A stretch of 64,000 bases of DNA from Parahoeflea olei (lineage in GTDB: Bacteria > Pseudomonadota > Alphaproteobacteria > Rhizobiales > Rhizobiaceae): the NCBI RefSeq assembly GCF_001703635.1, contig NZ_LQZT01000042.1, forward strand, positions 181,566-245,565, in the 5' to 3' direction. Under the pieces are notes generated by a model that was not told the DNA's origin, searched no databases, and was given only the letters and a program-made list of their open reading frames with translations. Shown one piece after another: positions 8,377 through 17,537 of this stretch. Positions within the stretch are counted from its first letter, which is position 1. Every line of letters begins with the position of its first letter. The position numbers and the translations under genes are program-made.

Positions 8377-8709
8377 TCAGTTGCGGGCGAAGATATGCTC
8401 GCCTTCATAGGCAAAGCAGCGGATGCGGACATCCGCGCCGAACGCGGTCCGGAAGGCGGCGTCCAGCTTGTCCATGAACTCGCCCATCAGCTCGCGCGTC
8501 CGATGGCCGCCGGCCCGGAGCTTGACCTCGATATAGCCGGGGCGTCCGATCGCATGTCGGCCGGTCGCGACGAAGATCACATGCACCTTGTCCGGCTCGG
8601 CGCGGATCAGGTCGACGCACAGGGCGTTGCAGGTGCCGAGGAAGGTTTCATAGGTCTCGTCCGGCTGGGCCAGCAAGCTCTCCGGCGCGTAGATCGTGAC
8701 GTTTGGCAC
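8377..8709 (-). CDS. Tautomerase-superfamily-like protein
   Basis: This 110-residue protein begins Met-Pro-Asn-Val, so Met removal would expose the N-terminal proline that acts as the base in 4-oxalocrotonate tautomerase and MIF-type enzymes. The pattern PDKVHVIFVATGR and the beta-alpha-beta layout fit the family. It lies between dctM and the MBL hydrolase. Keto-enol isomerisation of the imported substrate is a reasonable guess. The family call is moderate because the sequence is short. Confidence 0.7.
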   Translation of the reverse strand: MPNVTIYAPESLLAQPDETYETFLGTCNALCVDLIRAEPDKVHVIFVATGRHAIGRPGYIEVKLRAGGHRTRELMGEFMDKLDAAFRTAFGADVRIRCFAYEGEHIFARN

Positions 8710-8734
8710 GGGACATCCTTTGTTCGGGACCGGT

Positions 8735-10045
8735 TTACCCGATCATCATTTGCGGCAGGTAGAGGGTCAGCGACGGGATCGACAGCAGCACGGCCAGCAC
8801 CAGGATCTCCATCACCACAAAGGGGATGACGCCGAAATAGGCCTGCTTGGTGTTGATCTGACCCTGCGACGATCCCACCACCGCGAAAATGTTGATGCCG
8901 ACCGGCGGGGTCATGCAGGACAGTTCGATCAGCTTGACCATGATGATCGCAAACCAGATCGGATCATAGCCGAGGCCGACGACCAGCGGATGCACGATCG
9001 GCACGGTCATCACCATCATCGAGATCGGGTCCATCAGCATGCCGAGCACGAGATAGACCAGCACCAGCGACGCGATCACCATCCACGGCTCGAGGCCGCT
9101 TCCGGCCACGAAATCCAGCAGGTTGTCGACGAAGCCGGTGACGAGCAGCAGCCGCGAGAAGGCGGTCCCGCCCATGACGATGAAGAACAGCGCAGCGGTG
9201 ATCACCGCCGTATCGGCGAAACAGGTGACGATCGCACCGCGTTCCATGCGCTTGAGAAGCAGGCCGACGATCAGCACAGCCAGCGCACCGACCGCACCGG
9301 CGGCCGAGGGCGAGACGAGGCCCGAATAGATGCCGCCGACCACGATGAAGGAGACGATGCCGATCGGCCAGACGGTCTTGAGGCTGCCGAACTTCTCGCG
9401 CATCGTGTGCCGCTGCACCGGCGGCGGCGCCCAGCTCGGCCGGACCCGGACCATGACGGCGATGCCGACGAGGTAGATCACGCCGGTCAGCAGGCCGGGG
9501 ATAATCCCTGCAAGCAACAGCTGGCCCACCGATTCCGAGGTCAGCACGCCGTAGAGCACGATGGTGATCGAGGGCGGGATCATGGCGGCGAAGGTGCCGG
9601 CGCCGATGATGCAGCCGGCGGCGATGCCACGGTCATATTTGAGTGCGATCATTTCCGGCAGGGCGATGCGGGTGAACAGCGCCGCGCCGACGATGGTCGA
9701 CCCGTTGACCGCCCCGAATGCCGCAGCGGCAATGGTCGTCGCCATGTAAAGGCCGCCGCGGACCCGTGCCAGCCACATGTTGGCGGCCTGGTAGATGTCC
9801 TTGATGATGCCGGTTGCGCCGGCAAGCATGCCCATGAACACGAACATGGGAATCGCGGCGAAGGTGTAATTGCCGGCAACGCTGTAGGGCAGCGTCGTGA
9901 AGGTGGTGAGCGTGTAGTTCCCGCCGACGGACAACATCATGCCGGTTGCGGAAACGAGGATCATCGACACTGCGACCGGCAGGCCGAAGGCCATCATGCC
10001 GAGCATCGCGAAGATCGAACACAGGACGATCAGTGTCGTGTCCAT
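8735..10045 (-). CDS. dctM: TRAP transporter large permease (DctM family)
   Basis: This is the main membrane subunit of a tripartite ATP-independent periplasmic transporter, driven by an ion gradient. The 436-residue protein has about 12-13 hydrophobic segments. It has DctM signatures such as FGLPVAVSM near the N-terminus, IPMFVFMGMLAG, GAVNGSTIVGAALF and TPPVGINIFAV. Its ATG overlaps the dctQ stop by one base (TAATG). The substrate is not readable from the sequence; TRAP systems usually carry organic acids. Confidence 0.95.
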   Translation of the reverse strand: MDTTLIVLCSIFAMLGMMAFGLPVAVSMILVSATGMMLSVGGNYTLTTFTTLPYSVAGNYTFAAIPMFVFMGMLAGATGIIKDIYQAANMWLARVRGGLYMATTIAAAAFGAVNGSTIVGAALFTRIALPEMIALKYDRGIAAGCIIGAGTFAAMIPPSITIVLYGVLTSESVGQLLLAGIIPGLLTGVIYLVGIAVMVRVRPSWAPPPVQRHTMREKFGSLKTVWPIGIVSFIVVGGIYSGLVSPSAAGAVGALAVLIVGLLLKRMERGAIVTCFADTAVITAALFFIVMGGTAFSRLLLVTGFVDNLLDFVAGSGLEPWMVIASLVLVYLVLGMLMDPISMMVMTVPIVHPLVVGLGYDPIWFAIIMVKLIELSCMTPPVGINIFAVVGSSQGQINTKQAYFGVIPFVVMEILVLAVLLSIPSLTLYLPQMMIG

Positions 10046-10674
10046 TACAGTTTTTCCATCGTATGGGTCTGCGCCGCCTCTTCGCCGAACTTGACCGGGC
10101 CCTTCGCTTGCGGCGCGAAGCCCAGGATGGCGCGCACCAGTTCACGGGCCGCCTCGGCCACGGCGACGCCCACTCCGATCGTCGTGAAGATCTTTGCAAG
10201 CCAGATCGGAACGCGCAGGAAGCCCGCGGACACATCGTTGTGGCGATAGGCCGTCAGCGCGCCGACGCCGGACCGCCAGAGCAGGAACGCCAGCACCGCC
10301 AGCATTGCCGCCAGGATCACGAAGGTGGCGAATTTCTTCAGCCGGGGGCCATAGGTGTTGCTGAACACGTCGACGACGACATGTCCCCCGGTCTGCTGCA
10401 GATAGGCAAGGGCGGAGAAGATCGCCACGGCAAGCAGCGCCTCGCTGATCTCCACCGCGCCGATGAACGGCGAGTTGAAGAAGGCCCTGCCCGCCGTGTC
10501 GATCACGCCGATTGCGAGAATGACCAGAATGCACAGGCCCGACATGATCATGGCGCCTGTCACCAGGTATCCGATCAGGGTTTCGACGAACCAGAGGGGA
10601 CCGGTCCCGCGAGGTTCTCGCGAGACCGGGCTGATCTGCCCGTTGCTCTTGTCGGCCGGTGCTTCTGAGATCAT
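10045..10674 (-). CDS. dctQ: TRAP transporter small permease (DctQ family)
   Basis: This 209-residue protein has four hydrophobic segments, the DctQ norm. Family features include the first helix with GLCILVILAIGVID and the pattern AVEISEALLAVAIFSALAYLQQTGGH. The start at 10674 overlaps the dctP stop by one base (TGATG). The open frame extends 29 codons upstream into dctP and is rejected. It forms the membrane complex with DctM. Confidence 0.93.
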   Translation of the reverse strand: MISEAPADKSNGQISPVSREPRGTGPLWFVETLIGYLVTGAMIMSGLCILVILAIGVIDTAGRAFFNSPFIGAVEISEALLAVAIFSALAYLQQTGGHVVVDVFSNTYGPRLKKFATFVILAAMLAVLAFLLWRSGVGALTAYRHNDVSAGFLRVPIWLAKIFTTIGVGVAVAEAARELVRAILGFAPQAKGPVKFGEEAAQTHTMEKL

Positions 10675-11705
10675 CAGTCGGTTCCAATCACACTTCTGAT
10701 TTCTGCGACGGTGTTTTCGGCAGCCTCGCACATGTTCATGTCGCACATGGATTTGACCCATGCGTCAAGCATGTTCGGGACGACTTCGTTGACCTTGTCC
10801 ATATCCTCGAACGCCACGAATTCGACGCCAAGTTTGGCGGCTTCTTCCATGGTGGATTTTTCGAGACGGGCAAAGCTTTCCTTTTCAAAGGCTTCGGCAA
10901 CGCCGGCTGCTTCGGCGACCTTTGCCTTGAACTCGTCCGACCAGCCTTCATAGGTGTCGTAGGCGACGAAGCTCGAATAGGCCGCAATGGCGCCGAGATT
11001 GATGTCGCTCCAGTATTTGGCGACTTCGCCGATCTTCAGGAAGCCCGCACCTTCGATCGAGAGATAGGCGCAATCGAGGCTGCCGCGCTGAAGCGCTTCA
11101 TAGACTTCGACCATGCCGATATTGACCGGGACGGCGCCGAGCTGTTCGAACATCTTCGGGGGCCATTCGCCGAAGGTGCGCACGCGCAGGCCCTTGATGT
11201 CCTCGATCTTGCGGACCGGCTTGGTGCATTGCAGGCGGTAGGGTGCGAGACCATGGAACAGGATCGGATAGACGTTGTTCCGTTTCAGCTCTTCCTGGAA
11301 GTAGGGATTGTTCATCGCCAGCTTCTGCTGGACTTCCATGGCAACGACCGGATCGGAGAAGGTGAGCGGGATCGAGTTCACGAGGCTCATCAGCGGCATC
11401 TGGCCGGGGAAGTAGGACGGCACGAAGCTGCCGACATCGACGGCCTTGTTGGCGGTCAGTTCCAGCAGTTCGTTGCCGCTGCCCATGGCGCCGGCCCAGT
11501 AGAAGCGGGCGGACAAGTCACCGTCGGTGAGCTTTTCGAGCTCTTCAGCGAAGAGCTTGTCGGCCTGCGAGGCGCCCCAGGCTTCCGCCGAGAAATGCGC
11601 CCAGCGCCAGGTCCCGCTCGGATCCTCCGCGGCGGCCGGCGCTGCGGCGGCGCCGAGCAGGGCGGCGCAAAGCGCGGCCCCTGCAATGTGCTTGATAAAC
11701 TTCAT
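10674..11705 (-). CDS. dctP: TRAP transporter substrate-binding protein (DctP family)
   Basis: This 343-residue periplasmic receptor has a signal peptide (about 1-26, ending AAAAPAAA). The DctP-type body contains WAHFSAEAWG near the start, a LRVRTFGEWPPKMFEQLGA segment with the conserved arginine that usually binds the ligand carboxylate, and EVYEALQRGSLDCAYL. ATG 11705 follows an AAGGAGG ribosome site. It lies downstream of the aldehyde dehydrogenase in the same direction. A ligand with a carboxylate is likely from the family; its identity is unknown. Confidence 0.93.
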   Translation of the reverse strand: MKFIKHIAGAALCAALLGAAAAPAAAEDPSGTWRWAHFSAEAWGASQADKLFAEELEKLTDGDLSARFYWAGAMGSGNELLELTANKAVDVGSFVPSYFPGQMPLMSLVNSIPLTFSDPVVAMEVQQKLAMNNPYFQEELKRNNVYPILFHGLAPYRLQCTKPVRKIEDIKGLRVRTFGEWPPKMFEQLGAVPVNIGMVEVYEALQRGSLDCAYLSIEGAGFLKIGEVAKYWSDINLGAIAAYSSFVAYDTYEGWSDEFKAKVAEAAGVAEAFEKESFARLEKSTMEEAAKLGVEFVAFEDMDKVNEVVPNMLDAWVKSMCDMNMCEAAENTVAEIRSVIGTD

Positions 11706-11819
11706 GATATCCTCCTTGGTTTCATCATCGTCTTCTGACCGTCGCATGGCTGATCCATCAATGCTCCTCCGACGGTCGGTCACGCCGAACCTGCGCGATC
11801 GCTGCTGCAGGCATGTCCG

Positions 11820-13298
11820 TCAGTATTTCCGGACGAACGGATTGGGCATCTTGAGCTCCGTCGAAATCCAGACGCTCTTGGCCTCCATGTATTCGCGCAC
11901 CGCCTCGACGCCGCCTTCGCGACCGATGCCGCTGTGCTTGAAGCCGCCGAACGGCGTCGTGTAGCTGGTGGAGCGATAATTGTTGACCCAGACCGTTCCA
12001 GCCTTGAGCCGCTCGCTCATATACATGGCGCGATGCAGGCTGCTGGTCCAAACTCCGGCGGCAAGGCCGAAGCGGATGTCGTTGCCGATGCGCAGCGCGT
12101 CGTCCTCATCCTTGAAGCGCAACACGGCCAGCACCGGGCCGAACACCTCTTCCTGGGCAATGCGCATGTCGTTGGTGACATCGGCGAAGATCGTCGGCTC
12201 GACGAATTGGCCGGCGCCATAGGCCGGACCGGTCAGGCGGTTGCCCCCGGCCACGCAGCGCGCGCCTTCCTTCTTGGCGATGTCGATATAGGACAGCACC
12301 TTCTCGAACTGCGGCAGCGTCGCCACCGGGCCGATCTCGGTGGAGGGATCGGACGGATCGCCGACCTTGGCCGCCTTGGTGATCTTGACCAGCTTCTCGA
12401 TGAATTCGTCATGGATGCTGTCCTGCAAAAGCAGGCGCGATCCGGCCATGCAGGTCTGTCCGCCGGCGGAGAAGATGCCGGTGATGACGCCATTGACCGC
12501 ATTGTCGATATCGGCGTCGTCGAACACGATATTGGGCGACTTTCCGCCGAGCTCCAGCGAAACGGGCTTCAGTCCCGCGGCGGCGGAGGCATAGACCTTG
12601 CGGCCGCCCTCGTCGCCCCCGGTAAAGGCCACCCGCGCGACGTCCGGATGACGCACAAGCGGCTCGCCGCAGTCGCCGCCGAAACCGGTCAGGACGTTGA
12701 AGACACCGGCGGGCACGCCCGCCTCAACGAACAGCGCGGCCAGGTCGAGCAGCGAGGCAGGCGTGAATTCGGACGGCTTGCAGACCATGGTGTTGCCGGC
12801 CGCCAGCGCCGGACCGGCCTTCCACGCGGTCAGCAGCAGCGAGGAATTCCACGGCGTGATGCTCGCCACGACGCCCATTGGCTCGTATTTGACGTAGTTG
12901 AAGACCTTCGGCTTGTCGTTGGGAACGACCGCGCCCTGAATTTTGTCGGCCAGCCCGCCGTAATAGTAGAAATATTTCGCGACGTAGCGGACCTGACCCA
13001 TGACTTCGCTCTTGAGCTTGCCATTGTCGCGGCATTCGACCTCGGCCAGCTTGTCGGCATTCGCCTCGATCAGTTCGCCGACCTTGTGCAGCAGCATGCC
13101 GCGATCGCTCGCAGACATCTGGCCCCAGGGACCGTCAAGCGCCGCCTTGGCCGCAGCGACGGCACGGTCCACATCGGTCTGCGTGGCCCGCGGCACGCGC
13201 GCCCAGGCTTCGCCGGTGAACGGGTCGAGCGTATCGAACCACCCTCCCTCTGCCGCGTCGACAAACTCGTTTCCGATAAAAAGCTGATAGGTCTTCAT
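11820..13298 (-). CDS. NAD(P)-dependent aldehyde dehydrogenase
   Basis: This 492-residue enzyme of the classical ALDH superfamily oxidises an aldehyde to an acid. Visible motifs are TPWNSSLLLTAWKAGPALAAGNT (cofactor lysine region), FTGGDEGG, the general-base glutamate in LELGGKSPN and the catalytic cysteine in GGQTCMAGSR. Its length is normal. It resembles betaine-aldehyde and hydroxymuconic-semialdehyde type dehydrogenases, but specificity cannot be read. It is the first gene of the minus-strand operon with dctPQM, so the aldehyde probably derives from the imported compound. Confidence 0.93.
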   Translation of the reverse strand: MKTYQLFIGNEFVDAAEGGWFDTLDPFTGEAWARVPRATQTDVDRAVAAAKAALDGPWGQMSASDRGMLLHKVGELIEANADKLAEVECRDNGKLKSEVMGQVRYVAKYFYYYGGLADKIQGAVVPNDKPKVFNYVKYEPMGVVASITPWNSSLLLTAWKAGPALAAGNTMVCKPSEFTPASLLDLAALFVEAGVPAGVFNVLTGFGGDCGEPLVRHPDVARVAFTGGDEGGRKVYASAAAGLKPVSLELGGKSPNIVFDDADIDNAVNGVITGIFSAGGQTCMAGSRLLLQDSIHDEFIEKLVKITKAAKVGDPSDPSTEIGPVATLPQFEKVLSYIDIAKKEGARCVAGGNRLTGPAYGAGQFVEPTIFADVTNDMRIAQEEVFGPVLAVLRFKDEDDALRIGNDIRFGLAAGVWTSSLHRAMYMSERLKAGTVWVNNYRSTSYTTPFGGFKHSGIGREGGVEAVREYMEAKSVWISTELKMPNPFVRKY

Positions 13299-13411
13299 TC
13301 ATTCTTTCCTTGCTGCATTGAAGCAAGACACTGTTTCGCTTCCCGGCCGCATGAGGTCAAAAGACATTATGGCAAGGGGGCATGACGCTTTGGAACAGAC
13401 CCGCCGTCAGG

Positions 13412-13438
13412 GCCCTGCCGACAGCGCCCTGCCGACAG
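13412..13438. repeat. Tandem 13-base direct repeat
   Basis: GCCCTGCCGACAG occurs twice, at 13412-13424 and 13426-13438, with one base between the copies. Both copies are exact. It lies upstream of the aldehyde dehydrogenase start at 13298. It could be a regulator site array or a slippage product. Confidence 0.7.
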
Positions 13439-13601
13439 GGGCCGGCGCAGGCGAGCAAGACCGAAGCGTCCCCGCACGCGTCACGGGAGGCCACGTCGCG
13501 CGGCCGCACGGACAGCCGATCAAATGCCTGCATGAGATCCTCCGAATTCCTGTCGCAGATGCGACCTCCCAACCCTCAATGCGATTTCCCTAACTTACCT
13601 T

Positions 13602-13615
13602 TTGAAATGTTTCAA
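13602..13615. promoter_or_regulatory. LacI-type operator candidate
   Basis: TTGAAA-TG-TTTCAA is a perfect inverted repeat. It resembles LacI-family operators of the TGAAA-NN-TTTCA form. A LacI-family gene closes the plus-strand set at 19893-20948, making it a natural partner. The same site also formally fits TTG-N8-CAA, so a Crp/Fnr-type regulator cannot be excluded. Confidence 0.5.
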
Positions 13616-13622
13616 CACCTAA

Positions 13623-13640
13623 ATCGCCAGTTTTGGCGAT
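13623..13640. repeat. Perfect hairpin/palindrome next to the operator candidate
   Basis: ATCGCCA-GTTT-TGGCGAT is a 7-base inverted repeat with a 4-base spacer, starting 8 bases after the palindrome at 13602-13615. It may be a second operator or an RNA hairpin. Confidence 0.5.
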
Positions 13641-13974
13641 GCGAATTTTCCCCAACCCACCATCTCCCGCCCCTACGCATCATGTCAAAACACTTCCAAA
13701 CCTGATCTAAATTGCTGCTTTTAAACGGATAAGCCTTCAGAATCACATATCCCAGGCAGAATGGACAACCAGCAGCGCAACCTGAGCGTCAGGGCTTGAC
13801 ACAAATTGAAAAGCGGTGTTTCGAGTAAAGAATGAACTGTTTCATCCACAGCCAGCAGACCCGGCGACCGCCGGATCCGGATGTCGCCGGAGCGGGATCG
13901 AACGCAATCGAGGTAGGCAAGACCGGGTGGGTCGTGAAAGATGCGGGCCGATGACAGCTCAGGAGAAGACAGCC

Positions 13975-14802
13975 ATGACATGTGAAAAGACCAGCCGCGA
14001 ACCGACCCAGTTCAAGCTCTTCATGATGCTTTACGCCGAGAGCCCCGCAGACCGTCCGGCCGGGCACAATTTCCTGGCGCCGATCGACTTTCACGACACG
14101 CCGATGCCGCTCGATTTCTTCTGCTGGGTCGCCGTCGGCGGCGACCGCGTCGTGCTGATCGACAGCGGTTGCGACGAGAAGACCTGCCGTACCCGCGGGC
14201 ACACCTATCTGCGCAGCCCGATCGAAGGGTTGGCCAGCCTCGGCATCACGCCCGACCGGGTGACCGACGTGATCGTCACCCACATGCACTGGGATCACCT
14301 GGGCAACCTGCCGGAATTTCCCAATGCCATGCTGCATGTGCACAAGGCCGAGATGGCCCACGCCACCGGTTGCGCCATGTGCCACGAACCGCTCCGCCGC
14401 CCCTATGACGTCGACCAGGTCTGCGACGTCATTCGCGCGCTCTATGCGGACCGGGCAAGCTTCACCGAGAGCATCACCGACATCGTGCCGGGCCTGCGCG
14501 TGCATCCGGTCGGCGGGCACGCGCCCGGCCTGCAGATCGTCGAGGTCACCACCGCGCGCGGCCAGGTCGTGCTTGCTTCCGATGCGATGCATTTTTACCA
14601 GAACGGCGAGTTGAAGAACCCCTACCCGGTGATGGTCGACATGCGCGAATACCTCGACGGGCTGAAATACCTGCATGCGCTCGCCCCGAGCCCAGATCAC
14701 ATCATTCCAGGGCACGATCCCCAATTGCGGTCCGAATATCCCGAAGTACCGGGCACGACCGGAATCTGGGACCTGTCCCTGCCTCCGCTAGCCACGAAAT
14801 AA
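13975..14802 (+). CDS. Metallo-beta-lactamase-fold hydrolase, lactonase-like
   Basis: This 275-residue MBL-fold enzyme has the motif VTHMHWDHLGN (HxHxDH), a second histidine in VGGHAPGLQ, aspartate in LASDAMHFY and histidine in IIPGHDPQL. This arrangement resembles N-acyl-homoserine lactonase-type hydrolases. ATG 13975 is chosen for the AGGAG site 9 bases upstream; ATG 13951 is possible but lacks one. It is the first gene of the plus-strand catabolic set, 16 bases before the aldehyde dehydrogenase gene. A sugar-like or aromatic lactone is as likely a substrate as a signal molecule. Confidence 0.87.
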   Translation: MTCEKTSREPTQFKLFMMLYAESPADRPAGHNFLAPIDFHDTPMPLDFFCWVAVGGDRVVLIDSGCDEKTCRTRGHTYLRSPIEGLASLGITPDRVTDVIVTHMHWDHLGNLPEFPNAMLHVHKAEMAHATGCAMCHEPLRRPYDVDQVCDVIRALYADRASFTESITDIVPGLRVHPVGGHAPGLQIVEVTTARGQVVLASDAMHFYQNGELKNPYPVMVDMREYLDGLKYLHALAPSPDHIIPGHDPQLRSEYPEVPGTTGIWDLSLPPLATK

Positions 14803-14818
14803 CCACCCAGGAAACACA

Positions 14819-16246
14819 ATGCCCGACGCGAACCGCCCGTATCCCCTTCTGATCAACGGCGAATGGATCGAAACCTCCGAGAGCTTCCCCGTGCTGGACA
14901 AGTTCTCCGGCGAAGCCTTTGCCCGTGTCTGCCAGGCAGATCCGGAGCTGGCCGACCGCGCCGTGGCACTGGCCGCCAAAGCGCTCGACGCCGGGCCGCC
15001 GCCGCCGCATGCCCGCGCCGAGGTGCTCTATGCCGCAGCCCGGCTGATCGAGGAATATCGCGACCGGTTGGTCGAGGCGATGGTGAGCGAGGCGGGCTTC
15101 ACCACCGTCGATGCCGGCACCGAGGTCTCCCGCGCCAAGCTGACGCTGGAGCTGTCGGCGGAGACGGCCAAGCACTTCGCCGGCCACGTGGTTCCCTTCG
15201 GCGCGCATCCGGGCTCCGAAAACCGGATCGGCTTCACCCTGCGTGACCCGATCGGGGTGGTCTGCGCGATCACGCCCTTCAACTCGCCGCTCAACACCGT
15301 GCTGCACAAGGTCGGCCCGAGCTTCGCGGCCGGCAACCCGACCGTGCTCAAGCCCTCGTCGCTGACCCCGGTCACCGCCAATATCATGGGCGAACTGCTG
15401 GTCGAGGCCGGCATGCCGGCCGGGTTCCTGCACATCGTCCAGGGCCCCGGGGCTCTTGGCGAGACCCTGCTCAAGAACCAGACGGTCGCCTTCTACACCT
15501 TCACCGGCAGCACCAGGGTCGGGCGCATCATCCAGTCCCATGCGGGGCTGCGCCGCACCCAGATGGAGCTCGGCTCGATCGCCTCGACCATCGTCTGTGA
15601 CGATGCCGACCTGGCGGTCGCCATTCCCAAGATCGCCAATGCTGGCCTGCGCAAGGCCGGCCAGGTCTGCACCTCCGTGCAACGGCTCTATGTTCAGGAG
15701 TCGGTGCACGACCAGGTGCTCGAAGGGCTCGTCAAGGTCGCCGGGACCCTCGTTGCCGGCGATCCGCGCGACCCCGCCACGAAGGTCGGCCCGTTGATTA
15801 GCCTCGAGGCTGCCAAGCGCGGCGAAGCCTGGATCCAGTCTGCCGTCGCGGCCGGTGCGAAGCTGCATTGCGGCGGCACCCGCACCGGCAGCGTGATCGA
15901 GCCCGCGATCCTGAGCGACATGCCAGAGACCGAACAGGCCTGGTGCAACGAGGCCTTTGCGCCGCTGATCGTGCTGCGCCGCTTCTCGGATTTCGACGAG
16001 GCCATCGACGGCGCCAACGACACCCCCTACGGCCTCGCCGCCGGGGTCTTCACCTCCAACATGCAGCGCGCGATGGCCGCCATGAAGCGGCTGCGTTTCG
16101 GAACCGTACAGATCAACGAGACCTCGTCTGCGCGAGCCGACGTGATGCCGTTCGGCGGCGTGAAGGAAAGCGGCTTCGGCAAGGAGGGCCCCTCCTATGC
16201 CGCCGCGGAGATGTCGATCGAACGCCTGATCGTCCTCAACCCGTAA
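14819..16246 (+). CDS. Aldehyde dehydrogenase-family protein
   Basis: This 475-residue ALDH-superfamily enzyme has ITPFNSPLN, a cofactor lysine in VLKPSSLTP, FTGSTRVG and a catalytic cysteine in AGQVCTSVQR. The motif normally reading ELGG is ELGS here, with the glutamate kept. This and the short loop lengths place it with phenylacetaldehyde/lactaldehyde-type or glyceraldehyde-3-phosphate (non-phosphorylating) ALDH groups rather than with betaine-aldehyde enzymes. It sits between the MBL hydrolase and the iron alcohol dehydrogenase. It differs clearly from the ALDH at 11820-13298. Confidence 0.9.
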   Translation: MPDANRPYPLLINGEWIETSESFPVLDKFSGEAFARVCQADPELADRAVALAAKALDAGPPPPHARAEVLYAAARLIEEYRDRLVEAMVSEAGFTTVDAGTEVSRAKLTLELSAETAKHFAGHVVPFGAHPGSENRIGFTLRDPIGVVCAITPFNSPLNTVLHKVGPSFAAGNPTVLKPSSLTPVTANIMGELLVEAGMPAGFLHIVQGPGALGETLLKNQTVAFYTFTGSTRVGRIIQSHAGLRRTQMELGSIASTIVCDDADLAVAIPKIANAGLRKAGQVCTSVQRLYVQESVHDQVLEGLVKVAGTLVAGDPRDPATKVGPLISLEAAKRGEAWIQSAVAAGAKLHCGGTRTGSVIEPAILSDMPETEQAWCNEAFAPLIVLRRFSDFDEAIDGANDTPYGLAAGVFTSNMQRAMAAMKRLRFGTVQINETSSARADVMPFGGVKESGFGKEGPSYAAAEMSIERLIVLNP

Positions 16247-16326
16247 TCCCACCAGCCCGCCGCTTGTCCGTGACCAGGCGAGCGGGCCGCGGCGCCCCAT
16301 GGCGCCCAGAAAGAACCAGACCCAAG

Positions 16327-17487
16327 ATGCTGCTTTCCACCTCTTCCTATTTCTGTCCGACCAAGGTCATTCTCGGCAATGGCTGCTATCGCCAGATCCC
16401 CGACCTGCTGGCCGAATTCTCCGCCAAGAAGGTCCTTCTCGTTGTCGATCCCGCCGTGGCCCAGGCAGGCTATGTCATGGAAATCCGGGAGATGCTGTCC
16501 GGCAAGGGCATCGAATGCGAGAACTTCAGCGCGATCGAGCCCGATCCGGGCGACCAGTCGGTTGCCGATGCGCTCGCCCTGAGCACGGCCCTCGGGGCGG
16601 AGCTGATCCTTGCCATCGGCGGCGGCTCCACCATCGACGTGGCCAAGGCGGTGGCGATCGTCAGCACCAATGGCGGGCGGATCCACGACTACGAGGGCAT
16701 CGAGAAATTCTCGACGGACCCGCTTCCGCTGGTGGCGATGCCGACCACCGCCGGAACCGGGTCGGAAGTGTCGGGCTCCTGCGTGATCACCGACACCGCA
16801 CGCGGCGTGAAGATGTCGATCCGCCATGCCCGCCTGAACCCTGCACGCGTGGCGCTGCTCGATCCGCAGGCACTGCAAAGCCTGCCGCCGCATGTCGCCT
16901 GCCATTCGGGGCTCGACGCCTTCGTGCATGCATTCGAATCCTACATCTCGCGGAACACCAACCCGTTCAGCAGCGCGGTCACGCTCCATGCCATCCGGCT
17001 GATCTCGGGCAATATCCGCCAGCATGTGGCGAACCCCGCCAATGCCGATGCGGCGCTGCAGATGCTTTGCGGCTCGGCGCTCGCGGGCATGGCCTTTGGC
17101 CAGACCGGCCTCGGCAATGTCCATTGCATGGCGCGGTTCATCGGCGCGCGCTATCACATCTCGCACGGGCTCTCCAACGCGCTCTGCCTGCCGGTCGTGG
17201 CACGCTTCAACATGATTTCCAATCCGGAACTCTATCGCGACGTGGCCCAGGCCATGGGCTGCAACATCGAGAAGCTCAGTCTGATGGAATCGGCCGAGGC
17301 GGCAGTCACGGCGATCACCGACCTGTGCAGCGACCTTGGCATTCCCAACCATCTTTCCGAGATCGGACTGAAGGAAGACGACATCCCGGAACTCGCCAAG
17401 CTCTGCATCGGCGCGGGCTACAACAAGTGGAACCCGCGGCTGACCTCCGAGCGCGATTTCGTCGCGCTGTTCAAGGCGGCCCTCTGA
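16327..17487 (+). CDS. Iron-containing alcohol dehydrogenase
   Basis: This 386-residue group III, metal-dependent dehydrogenase has the nucleotide motif GGGSTIDVAKA and MPTTAGTGSEVSG. The metal-binding region includes Asp and His in HSGLDAFVHAFE, with further histidines in GLGNVHCMARF and YHISHGLSNAL. Length is normal for the family. ATG 16327 follows the preceding gene by 80 bases; the upstream open frame overlaps that gene and is rejected. It probably interconverts an alcohol and aldehyde in the same pathway as the neighbouring ALDH. Confidence 0.92.
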   Translation: MLLSTSSYFCPTKVILGNGCYRQIPDLLAEFSAKKVLLVVDPAVAQAGYVMEIREMLSGKGIECENFSAIEPDPGDQSVADALALSTALGAELILAIGGGSTIDVAKAVAIVSTNGGRIHDYEGIEKFSTDPLPLVAMPTTAGTGSEVSGSCVITDTARGVKMSIRHARLNPARVALLDPQALQSLPPHVACHSGLDAFVHAFESYISRNTNPFSSAVTLHAIRLISGNIRQHVANPANADAALQMLCGSALAGMAFGQTGLGNVHCMARFIGARYHISHGLSNALCLPVVARFNMISNPELYRDVAQAMGCNIEKLSLMESAEAAVTAITDLCSDLGIPNHLSEIGLKEDDIPELAKLCIGAGYNKWNPRLTSERDFVALFKAAL

Positions 17488-17537
17488 GGGCGACTGGAGG
17501 CATGGCCGCGGCACGCCGGCACCAGGAAGGAGACACC

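Larger units (their letters stand above)
13299..13974. other. Gene-free divergent control region, 676 bases
   Basis: No convincing gene is present; short open frames here lack coding character. The 3' half (about 13560-13800) is clearly richer in A and T than its surroundings. It carries two palindromes (13602-13615 and 13623-13640). A tandem 13-base repeat is at 13412-13438. It separates two catabolic gene sets read outward and is probably their shared promoter region. Confidence 0.6.

Noticed and set aside
13602..13615. TTGAAATGTTTCAA as a third NnrR box
   Set aside because: It fits TTG-N8-CAA only formally. It lacks the TGC/GCA inner bases shared by the two nor/nir boxes and lies by catabolic genes with a LacI regulator.
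13382..13705. Possible 107-residue gene in the divergent control region
   Set aside because: No ribosome site, no family features and overlap with operator-like palindromes.
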